Source of the DNA: Desulfobacterales bacterium HSG2
GTDB taxonomy: Bacteria > Desulfobacterota > Desulfobacteria > Desulfobacterales > 4be13
NCBI GenBank assembly: GCA_030378035.1
Contig: JAUCGI010000003.1
Span: 1-64,000, forward strand
Direction: 5' to 3'
DNA: 64,000 nt
The position numbers and the translations under genes are program-made. The notes under the pieces were generated by a model. The model was not told where the DNA came from. It did no database searches and saw only the letters and a program-made list of their open reading frames with translations. Of this stretch, positions 23,502 through 31,622 are shown piece after piece; the stretch's first letter is position 1, and the number at the start of each line of letters is the position of its first letter.

Positions 23502-24000
23502 TTATCCATGGTGTGCGTCTCCTCCCAATGCCCGGCCGATTTCCAGATTGTACATTCTGGCAAACTGATCCGCAATCCTGTTCGGAGACAGGGCAGGATA
23601 AGTCTCCGAGCTGCTCAGACTGACGGAATCCCTCTCATTTTTGGAAAGCGAATAAAACCTCAGCGAATGATTTCCGCGCCGGAGTTCAAACTCTTTGAGC
23701 AGCACATAACTGTGGGTCGCGATGAAAATCTGGGCACCCATCTGTTCCAGTTCCATCAGCACACTGACGACCAGGGGAATCATGGACGGATTCAGATTCA
23801 CCTCGGGTTCGTCCCAGCAGAGAAGCGATTTTCCATCCAAGGAGCCGTTTTCAATCAGGAGCCGGAGAAGGGCGAGCTTGCGTATGCCCTCCGCGACCAG
23901 GGTGAACTCGATGTCACCGGTTCTGCTTTTCAGGTAAAATTCCTCATTTTTGGCCGTGATTTCTCCTCCCTTTTTCCAGCATTTCAATGTTATTGATCAT
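23502..24000 (-). pseudogene. RecF-like ATPase copy with a large internal deletion
   Basis: The first codons (MINNIE from ATG 24000) and the C-terminal half (GGEITAKNEEFYLKSRTGD to the end) match the intact gene at 40264-41253 almost base for base. Codons about 7-175, including Walker A, have been removed, leaving the frame broken. Upstream DNA (GTAAACTCCATGTTTATAAG) also matches the upstream DNA of the intact copy. Walker B (LLCWDEPEVNLNP) persists in the open frame from 23987, but the protein would lack nucleotide binding. Confidence 0.85.
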
Positions 24001-24196
24001 CTTAGTCTGTAAACTCCATGTTTATAAGTGAAACGCTGATAGCATGAATAAAAATGATTGTCAAACCCTTTAAAAAAAAATCATTCCCGCAAAACTTTTA
24101 AGTGTCATTCCATCAAAACTTTTAAGTGTCATTCCCGTGGAAGCGGGGATCCGCTGATGCAGTCATTTTTTTTGTTTGGCAATAGTATTAATGCTG
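24001..24196. repeat. dRS3-like repeats in the gap downstream of the first ATPase gene
   Basis: Repeated TTAAGTGTCATTCC units (about 24095-24140) lead into a degenerate palindrome related to ATTCCC...GGGAAT at 24131-24152. The same units occur at 35960-36050 and 41955-42045 within the island. No gene is seen here. Confidence 0.6.
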
Positions 24197-25975
24197 TTAT
24201 GTCGAACCCTCAGTAAGCAAATCCTGCAAACTGCCCCGCGAACCCACCTGAAATTCTTCGTAAGCATAATCGTTTTCCGAAATGTCCAAGCTGTTGCAAA
24301 TCCCGCGATAAATTTCCTCTATCGAGCGTTTCTGCTCGCACATGTTTTTAATCTGATCCTGCGGAAAAGGCTTATTATCCGTACTATTCATGTTCGACCA
24401 TTCCACGCTCTGAAATGTCCATTTCTTTAACCGATATTTACACCGGGCAAAATCTTTGTCCGCACCTTTGACCACAACATAAAGATTATCGGCAAGTTCT
24501 GCTTCGGCGGTATAATCGAGATCAGGATTTGTATAAGTTATTGTCGCATGAACGGGCAATAAGAGAACTTTTTCAATGTGCGGAAGATTCCAGAGTTGTT
24601 GAATAACTGTAAACGTGTTTTCAATTTCAACTCTGTAAACCGGGCTTTTCGGATCATCATGGGACATGGGATTCAGGACAAGGGTTTTGTAAAGTTTTAT
24701 CCCTTCCTGCACCTCTGCCGGCAAAGGTTCGCTGCAATCTTCAAAAAACCTTTCAAGGTTGTTGATTAGGGTTTCAAGACGGGTAATGTCCGTTGTGCCA
24801 AAATCTTTGTTCTGAGAGGTCTTATATGCTGCCGGCAAGAGCTTTTTGATCTGCCTTTCCAGTTCTTTCCTCAGATAATTGGCGCACGCGGGATAATCTT
24901 TGATCCTGAAATAATCTTCCGCTTTCTCAAAATACGTTTTTAAAGGATCAACAATTAAAGGAACTTCAAACCTGTTCCCGTCAATCTCTGCCATAGAGGC
25001 ATACATCTCAATTGCCTTCCAATGCTCGCCTTCAAAATAGTCGCGCATCAGCTCAAACCAGGTTCTGTCATAAGTGGTCAGAAAAATTTGAAAGTCGGCA
25101 AACTTCTCCTTCAGAATCCGTAAAAGCGGGATCCGGTTCGACATATCCAGTCCGATGAAAATATCATCGAGAAAGAGAATTTTGTACTCTACTGGTGGTT
25201 CGGGCCTGCTTATCAGAATGGATGCCAAGTAAACAGAGATTGCCAAGGCCGACAGCCGCGCCTCATTCAGAATATTCAGATGTTTAATATCCGGATGGCC
25301 AAAATAATCCACTTTGAAATGAACGGCATCCCCTGAAAACGTCTGTCCTTCCACCGCCAGCGTCGGGGCAATCAGTTCCGCGTGAATATCATGGTTGAAG
25401 CAGTCCAATAAGGATTGCAGCTTTTCATTTAGCTCGCGAAAGATATCTGCCACGCCGTTATTGAAATTATCAAGTTTTTCTGCTTCATCCGTTAGCTGGG
25501 CGGATGCTTTGAGTTCTTCCCAATCCTTTTTCAACGGATTCGTGGTGATCGGGTTCTGATGATCCTGCAAAATCGTGCTGACCAATAATTCAAAAAATTG
25601 TTCCTCGAACTGATTCGGTTCAATCAGATAGGTTTTCAGGAGCTCCTTGTATGATAAAAAAGAGTGCAGTTTATTCGTATCTTCCACAAATGTAGGCTGT
25701 TGGATGGAATCCTTGGCAAGTGTAAGTTCTTCAACCGTTCCATCGTCAGCCTTGAACTCGATTTTGATAAACGTCTTTCTTTCATCAGCCTTCAAATGAT
25801 GGTGAATATTATGAGAGGAATTAAAAAAATCGGCCAGACCGAAATAGAGTGACGATTTCCCACTCCCATTTTCACCATAGACCAAAAGATTCTCACCTTT
25901 TGGCAAGGAAATCACGGATTCTTCATAAAAGGCCCGATAGGCCTTCAAAGTGATCCTGGTTATTTGTTTGCTCAT
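24197..25975 (-). CDS. RecF/SMC-like ATPase 1, paired with methyltransferase 1
   Basis: 592 residues. Walker A is YGENGSGKSS (residues 33-42); a long helical region of about 100-200 follows. The signature-like segment LNEARLSALAISVYLA precedes Walker B KILFLDDIFIGLDMS near residue 265, followed by the H-loop-like IFLTTYDRTWFE. This puts it in the ABC-type RecF/DndD group, without a visible nuclease domain. It starts 9 bases after the stop of methyltransferase 1. A homologue (29832-31622) sits at the same place relative to methyltransferase 2, with very similar Walker B blocks and divergent C-termini. An ATPase coupled to a modification enzyme suggests DNA sensing or restriction control; that is inference. 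Confidence 0.8.
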   Translation of the reverse strand: MSKQITRITLKAYRAFYEESVISLPKGENLLVYGENGSGKSSLYFGLADFFNSSHNIHHHLKADERKTFIKIEFKADDGTVEELTLAKDSIQQPTFVEDTNKLHSFLSYKELLKTYLIEPNQFEEQFFELLVSTILQDHQNPITTNPLKKDWEELKASAQLTDEAEKLDNFNNGVADIFRELNEKLQSLLDCFNHDIHAELIAPTLAVEGQTFSGDAVHFKVDYFGHPDIKHLNILNEARLSALAISVYLASILISRPEPPVEYKILFLDDIFIGLDMSNRIPLLRILKEKFADFQIFLTTYDRTWFELMRDYFEGEHWKAIEMYASMAEIDGNRFEVPLIVDPLKTYFEKAEDYFRIKDYPACANYLRKELERQIKKLLPAAYKTSQNKDFGTTDITRLETLINNLERFFEDCSEPLPAEVQEGIKLYKTLVLNPMSHDDPKSPVYRVEIENTFTVIQQLWNLPHIEKVLLLPVHATITYTNPDLDYTAEAELADNLYVVVKGADKDFARCKYRLKKWTFQSVEWSNMNSTDNKPFPQDQIKNMCEQKRSIEEIYRGICNSLDISENDYAYEEFQVGSRGSLQDLLTEGST

Positions 25976-25984
25976 AAGCTCTCC

Positions 25985-28900
25985 TTAAAATTTGACTATT
26001 TGTTCAAGCATACCGATTTCCGGAACAGAATCTATAAAAAAAACCGAACCGCGAATCGGATGATCCTGCCTGTAAAATTCGGTAAATATCTCGGACACAC
26101 AGCGCATTTTATCTGACTGAGCCGAAAGGTCCGGCAGATTTTTCAGGTATTTGCCAAAGGCCCGTATTGACTTGCTGACGCTTTCCGGCAGGTATAATTC
26201 ATAGCTCAGTCCGTCTATGACATGTCCGAAAAAGAACGGCATCACTTTTTCCCTGCTGGTGGTCAGAGGCTGCTGTTTCAAAAACAGAATATAATCAACC
26301 AGACGGATAAACGGCTCCTGCTCAGATGGCGGAATTTTTTTGATCGGGATCCTTTCCACAAAGATTTTTTTATACTCAAGATACCCTCTTTCACGGGTAT
26401 GTCCGATTTGACGCATATAATAACTTGATATTTTCGAGTTCAGCACGGCAAGGAGATATTTGATCTCATCCGGATTCTCCGGCGGATTCCGGAATGTCAG
26501 GAAATTGGACGGGGCCGTAAGATAAAAATGCTCGGTATCAAGAGCGAATCTCGCCTGGGTCGCCAAATCTCCCCAGATAATTTTCGGCTTTTCAAATTCC
26601 TCCGAATAACCGCAATCGTGCAAACTGATCCAATCCTCTCCTTTGCCCGGACGTGTTTCAAGTTTTTCCCGGAATTGTCCGAGCCACTCATGAATGGCAG
26701 GATAATCTTTCTTAAGATTAATGGGAGGAACATCTTTCTCCTTTAAGCCATTATGCACATTGATCAGCCACATATCTTGAGATTCCGCTTTCCATTTTTG
26801 GATGTCCTTTCCTGTCAGGACCGGTTTGAGAAGTTCCGCATTTCGGGGATCCGCTTTGACAAGTCTCTCCCTGGTCTCCCTGTCAATAACGAAGGCTTCA
26901 TCATACCCTATTGCGATCCCCTGACAAATCTTAACATTCCACTCTTTTAAGGGAATTCCCTGCTTCTCGATTCGGGGTGTGATATCAAACATGTCTTTTG
27001 TACTTACCAACCAAGTCCCTCTCCGAGGCAACACCATCTGATAACTGTGGGTATGAACATACTCGGCAAGAGGCACCGAGGGATCAAAGTCATTGGAAAT
27101 CCGGCATAAGCGCATCTGTTTCGGATATCGCTTCTGTTCCGGATTCGCGGGTTCTTGTAGGAACAGGATATTGGTATATATGGCTGTGTAAAAAATCCGC
27201 ACATTGCCGAAATCAACCAAAAGCAGAGGCATTGTCTGTTCCGAGAAAAATTCCCGGAGCTTTGTGCCTTGGTCTGCCCGCATCCATTGATCAAATGTGA
27301 TAAAACACAACAGGCCGGACGGGGCCAGGAGTCGATGCCCTTTTTCATAAAACAGATAATAAATGTCTCCCATCCGGTCATAGCTCTGATACTGTTGTCT
27401 TTCCAACCTTACCTGCTGAAGACCGTAGAACTTATGCATCTGGATATATGGCGGTTCCCCGATCACAATATCAAACCCGCCCCTTATTCCGAACATCCAC
27501 TCCGGATCAAACCATTCGCAGGATTCGCCTGAAAACGGATTCCACGCGTCAAGCCGCAATGCTTCAGAACTTCCGACCGCTTTCCGTTCAGGCAGGCGCT
27601 TTGTCATGCGTTTCCGCATTTCCGCAAATTCTTTTCTCACAGCTACTTTTTCTTCACCATAACTCAGAAAATAGGCCGTATGCAGTTCTCTCAGTTTCGC
27701 AATTTCATCCTGAGATTCAAAAATACCCATATCTCCTTTTGGCAGATCGATAAGCGTATCCGCGCACACAAATTTGAACTCCAAGTTCGGCAAAGGCAAA
27801 ATTCCCCGGTTGCCCTCGGGATCATCATCAGCGACCTTTTCATCTGCGATCAGTGACAGAAAAAACCTCAGCTTTGACATTTCAATGGCGATTGGCTGAA
27901 TATCCGAGCCATGGATGCTGTTGCGGATGACGCTGAGTTTTCTTGTGTAATTCCGTAAATCTTTTTCCCCTTCGAGTTTTCTTCTCATCATCTTCCGTGT
28001 GGCCGGATCAGGGATGTCCGCAAGCAGTTTTTTCAGGCATTTTTCAGCATCCGGGTCGGTTTTTTGCAGAATCAGAATCATCTTCTGCAAGACACCCATG
28101 GGAAACGCGGCGGAACCGCAGGCAGGGTCAAGGATTTTCAGATGTTCCAGCGCATCGGTAACTTTCTCTTTTTCCGCGTCGGTCAGCTCTGTCTCTGTAT
28201 CCTGATATGAAATCAGCCTGATGATTTTGTTTTCATCAATCCCTGTCTTTGTGAGAAGATACTGTTTCAGGCTTTCGTCTGCCATGTATTCTGTTATCTC
28301 TCTCGGGAGATAATAACTTCCCGAGTTTCTTTTCGCAGTCTGCTCGGTTTCCGGTCTGATCTCGGCCAGGAGATTTTCAAAAATTCTGCCGAGCATTTCA
28401 GGCTCAACGGCAATTTCGGTTTCAGCCGGCGTGTTTTCTTTTATGGTAAAATGATAATGCTCAAAAATTCCGAGCAGTTCCTTACACCATTCATCAGGTA
28501 TTTTCAATGTGTTCAGATAAACAGACGGATTCGGTTCATTCAGGTGATAAAAATCATGCGGACGCGGTTCAAAAAGCCCGCCGTTCAGAAACGGAATCAG
28601 ATCCCATTCATCGCTACGCAGCTCGGGGGGGCGTTCATATTTTTTTCTGTTCAGGACTTCAAAAAACAAAGGTTCGAGAACAGAATGATAATATCCGTGA
28701 GCCAGGGGTTCGGTAACCGCTTTTTCAGACAGGATATTATCCGAAATCAGGGGGATGTTTGCCCGCGAGGTTTTCTTTTTCAGAAATTGGCAAAACAGCA
28801 GCCTTCCGATCAGCCGCGCTGCGAATTCCTTTCTCACTGTGTCATCGGGCTTCCCGGGCAATTCAAGCATGCCTTTCTCAGTCATCATTTCCGAACCGAT

Positions 28901-29629
28901 CTTTCTCCGGCCGCCGACAAGTTTTGTGAACATCTCTGCGATAGCATTGTAAAAATTCTTACTTAAAACAGAGATATCCAGGATTTTCATCCAAGCATCA
29001 TGCAGCTCGACAAAAGTTGTTACCGTTCGCTTTTTTCTTAATTCTCCGAGACTCAGATCATAAAGAATCTCAATATGCGCCCGGTGCGGATCCGCTATCC
29101 GAACATCTTTGATAAGCATCACTTTCTCAGGCACATCCTTGCTCTCGTCACTTTTGTGCAGTCTTCTTCTGATGACTGAAAGCGTCAGATACCCGCCATA
29201 CCTGAAAAGCACCATCACCGGCATGGGAAAAACCCGGTTCATCTGCCGGGTAATATCTGAAAGTTCTGTTCTGCTGTAAGCCTCGCCTTTCAGTTCAATG
29301 GCAAAGAACAGGTATGCCTCAGTGACGGTGCTGTCAACTTTTTTGGTGTCAGAAAGCATCTCCTGATCCGTCATCTCGGCATCTGACAACCGGAAAAGCA
29401 GTTCAGTCCCTTTCCATTCCGCTGTCAGAGCCTTCTGCTCAAATTTTCCGATATCAGGGATGCTGTCGTTCTCCTTTAGATAATTCTCGGAGAACTCCTG
29501 ATATGTGGGATCGTCAAGCCTGTTCTGCCGATCTGTGTCATATCCGAGGGTCTGAAAAAGACGGATTGCCGCGTCAAAAAGATCGTCCTGACCAAAATTA
29601 CGGATTGCGTTTTGAATTTTTTGTTTCAT
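25985..29629 (-). CDS. Eco57I-type DNA methyltransferase homologue 1 with altered catalytic motifs
   Basis: About 1,214 residues; the start at 29629 is chosen by comparison with its paralogues (MKQKIQNAIRNF). The first ~230 residues match the three paralogues closely and contain FFAIELKGEAYSR. The methyltransferase core is recognisable, but three motifs differ: motif X region SYYLPRE instead of YYTPRE/A (about residue 440), motif I DPACGSAAF instead of CGSGAF (about 505), and motif IV VIGEPPY instead of NPPY (about 725). The asparagine of NPPY contacts the target adenine in N6-adenine enzymes, so methylation is probably lost. The 1,200-codon frame is nevertheless intact. It may now be a DNA-recognition scaffold for the ATPase encoded next, or a gene in early decay. 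Confidence 0.85.
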   Translation of the reverse strand: MKQKIQNAIRNFGQDDLFDAAIRLFQTLGYDTDRQNRLDDPTYQEFSENYLKENDSIPDIGKFEQKALTAEWKGTELLFRLSDAEMTDQEMLSDTKKVDSTVTEAYLFFAIELKGEAYSRTELSDITRQMNRVFPMPVMVLFRYGGYLTLSVIRRRLHKSDESKDVPEKVMLIKDVRIADPHRAHIEILYDLSLGELRKKRTVTTFVELHDAWMKILDISVLSKNFYNAIAEMFTKLVGGRRKIGSEMMTEKGMLELPGKPDDTVRKEFAARLIGRLLFCQFLKKKTSRANIPLISDNILSEKAVTEPLAHGYYHSVLEPLFFEVLNRKKYERPPELRSDEWDLIPFLNGGLFEPRPHDFYHLNEPNPSVYLNTLKIPDEWCKELLGIFEHYHFTIKENTPAETEIAVEPEMLGRIFENLLAEIRPETEQTAKRNSGSYYLPREITEYMADESLKQYLLTKTGIDENKIIRLISYQDTETELTDAEKEKVTDALEHLKILDPACGSAAFPMGVLQKMILILQKTDPDAEKCLKKLLADIPDPATRKMMRRKLEGEKDLRNYTRKLSVIRNSIHGSDIQPIAIEMSKLRFFLSLIADEKVADDDPEGNRGILPLPNLEFKFVCADTLIDLPKGDMGIFESQDEIAKLRELHTAYFLSYGEEKVAVRKEFAEMRKRMTKRLPERKAVGSSEALRLDAWNPFSGESCEWFDPEWMFGIRGGFDIVIGEPPYIQMHKFYGLQQVRLERQQYQSYDRMGDIYYLFYEKGHRLLAPSGLLCFITFDQWMRADQGTKLREFFSEQTMPLLLVDFGNVRIFYTAIYTNILFLQEPANPEQKRYPKQMRLCRISNDFDPSVPLAEYVHTHSYQMVLPRRGTWLVSTKDMFDITPRIEKQGIPLKEWNVKICQGIAIGYDEAFVIDRETRERLVKADPRNAELLKPVLTGKDIQKWKAESQDMWLINVHNGLKEKDVPPINLKKDYPAIHEWLGQFREKLETRPGKGEDWISLHDCGYSEEFEKPKIIWGDLATQARFALDTEHFYLTAPSNFLTFRNPPENPDEIKYLLAVLNSKISSYYMRQIGHTRERGYLEYKKIFVERIPIKKIPPSEQEPFIRLVDYILFLKQQPLTTSREKVMPFFFGHVIDGLSYELYLPESVSKSIRAFGKYLKNLPDLSAQSDKMRCVSEIFTEFYRQDHPIRGSVFFIDSVPEIGMLEQIVKF

Positions 29630-29652
29630 CATTTCCATCCTTTCATGTCCCT

Positions 29653-29701
29653 CCTCACAGGACATTGCTTTAAACTCTCATTCTTTCAGTACCTTACTCA
29701 T
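29653..29701 (-). pseudogene. Remnant of the PD-(D/E)xK-like gene with internal deletion
   Basis: GGAGGAGGCAATGAGTAAGG and the next codons match the start of the gene at 39705-40271 (MSKVLKE). They join directly to DNA matching its last third (ending near CAATGTCCTGTGAGGA). The whole middle, including the putative active site, is missing. It lies immediately upstream of methyltransferase 1, exactly where the intact gene precedes methyltransferase 3. Confidence 0.75.
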
Positions 29702-29726
29702 TGCCTCCTCCCAATCTGTCTGTTTT

Positions 29727-29831
29727 TCAAATGCGGATCCTTTCGGGCTGCCTGTTCAGACAGTCATTAAGATATTCTTCAATGGTCTCTGTTTTTTCAA
29801 TGAGTTTCTCAAACGATTCATTTTGAGGAAT
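29727..29831 (-). other. In-frame open extension after the stop of ATPase 2
   Basis: After the TAA at 29832-29834 the same frame continues open for 34 codons (NESFEKLIEKTETIEEYLND and onward) to TGA 29727-29729. The amphipathic, charge-rich sequence looks like real protein. It may be the original C-terminus of the ATPase severed by a nonsense mutation, or part of a lost downstream gene. No start codon with a ribosome-binding site is seen. Confidence 0.35.
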
Positions 29832-31622
29832 TTACACCGCATCCGCCATTTCTTTCAAGGTTTTTCCTGTAGTTTCAGAACGGAATTCCGCATAAATATC
29901 TGCTTTCTCTGAAGCGTGTTTTTCTCCGTACATGTTATGGCTAATCATATCATACGCTTTATTTAAATCACATTCTGGAATATGGCTCAAATCCTCCCGA
30001 TGATCATTTTCAATATAATACAATGGTCGTAATTCGCATTTAGGGATTTTCCAATTATTTCCTTGTTTCAAGACAAGCACATTACCATTGACTTTTAAAA
30101 CGGTTTTTCTCTTCGCACCTTTCATCGCGCCAGTTGTGTGAGTTTTTTCAATAAAAAGTAATTCATTTTCAGATAATAATACAGATTTTTTCAAGGCTCG
30201 CAACGCGTCTGCCACTCTGAACGCTTCTTTTAATTCGTTTTTGTAAATCGGTTTCTCAAGATTGTCATGCGAGAAAGGATTTAATGTTGTCTTAATGATG
30301 ATGTCAATATCTTTGAAGGGTGTCCAATCCAGTTCCAGGTCATCTGTCATCTTTTTAAACATATCTTTCAATTCGCCTAACTCCTTTCTGACTAAAGTCT
30401 CTCCATTTTCTCCTTTCCTGAACCGATAGTTACCGAACAGCTTTTCTTTGAGTAACCGTTCATATTCTTTTCTCAAATAGTTCGCAGCAGCAGGATAATC
30501 AATGTTGGTTGCGTCTCCTCCAGACTTTTTGTGGAAATACTTTTCTGCCTTTGTATAGTAATCATCAGAAGGTGCGATGATAATCGGAAATTCAAAATCA
30601 AGTTCGTCTTTTTGTCCGACATACATTTCAATAGCCTGCCAACCTGTCTTTAAATGGAGTTTGGCAATTTCAAACCAATGCCGATCATAAGTGGTCAGAA
30701 AAATTTGAAAATCGGCAAAGTTCTCTTTCAGAATCTGCAAGAGCGGAATCCGGTTCGACATATCCAGTCCGATGAAAATATCGTCAAGAAACAGCATCTT
30801 ATAATTCGCTGGTTCTGGAATAATTTTCAACGAAGATAGGTACATACACAGCGCGAGTGCGGAGAGGCGAGCCTCATTCAAAAATTCTTCATATCTGCCT
30901 GTGATACTCGCGCCAAAGTATGTTGATGTGATCTTGATTTCTTTATCTGCCAAGAATTTTTTGTTGCCTGCGCCCTTAATGGTGAGGGTCGGTTTTTCAA
31001 AGCCAAGGGTCACATGATGATTAAAATACCGATTCAGCCAAACATTTGTTTTTTCAGCTAACTCTTCCAAAAATGACTCCAGACCATCATTGAAGCTCGG
31101 CAAGGTTGTCTTAATCACCTGTTTATACTTCTTAGTATTGGCACTCATTTGTAACGCATCATTAATGTCAGCCCAATCTTCTCCGAATTTTCGCTCGCTT
31201 TTGTCATTCGTATGGTAGGGTAAAATGGTTTCAACCAGGATAGAAAACACATCCGGGCGTTTTGCCTCATTTTCAGCCAAATAGGCGCGTAACAGGCGTT
31301 TGTATGTAAAGAACGGATTATGGCAATGCGTGTCGATCAGAAAGTTCGGAGTCGGTGCGGGTAATGTGCTGTCATTTTGATAGACAAAGGTCTGATCAGT
31401 ATCCATGATGACTTTGACATAGGGGGAACTGTCGTCAAATATGTTTGCCGCAACGGATTTTGACTGATTCGCTGCCGCAAAGAAATCTTCCATGGCTTTA
31501 TACAATGAGCTTTTACCGCTCCCGTTTTCGCCGTAAATCAGCATGCTTTTTCCTTCGACTGAAATGGTATGTGTGCGGTAAAAAGCACGGTAGTTATGCA
31601 GTTCGATGGTTCTGATTTTCAT
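29832..31622 (-). CDS. RecF/SMC-like ATPase 2, paired with methyltransferase 2
   Basis: 596 residues, homologous to the ATPase at 24197-25975. Walker A is GENGSGKSSL (31-40), the signature-like block FLNEARLSALALCMYLSS, Walker B KMLFLDDIFIGLDMS (near 277) and H-loop-like FLTTYDRHWFE. Between Walker B and the end the two ATPases diverge strongly, and this gene looks richer in A+T than its neighbours. Its start overlaps the methyltransferase 2 stop by four bases (ATGA), so the two products are made together. Function is inferred as an ATP-dependent sensor or effector working with the methyltransferase; no nuclease motif is clear. Confidence 0.8.
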   Translation of the reverse strand: MKIRTIELHNYRAFYRTHTISVEGKSMLIYGENGSGKSSLYKAMEDFFAAANQSKSVAANIFDDSSPYVKVIMDTDQTFVYQNDSTLPAPTPNFLIDTHCHNPFFTYKRLLRAYLAENEAKRPDVFSILVETILPYHTNDKSERKFGEDWADINDALQMSANTKKYKQVIKTTLPSFNDGLESFLEELAEKTNVWLNRYFNHHVTLGFEKPTLTIKGAGNKKFLADKEIKITSTYFGASITGRYEEFLNEARLSALALCMYLSSLKIIPEPANYKMLFLDDIFIGLDMSNRIPLLQILKENFADFQIFLTTYDRHWFEIAKLHLKTGWQAIEMYVGQKDELDFEFPIIIAPSDDYYTKAEKYFHKKSGGDATNIDYPAAANYLRKEYERLLKEKLFGNYRFRKGENGETLVRKELGELKDMFKKMTDDLELDWTPFKDIDIIIKTTLNPFSHDNLEKPIYKNELKEAFRVADALRALKKSVLLSENELLFIEKTHTTGAMKGAKRKTVLKVNGNVLVLKQGNNWKIPKCELRPLYYIENDHREDLSHIPECDLNKAYDMISHNMYGEKHASEKADIYAEFRSETTGKTLKEMADAV

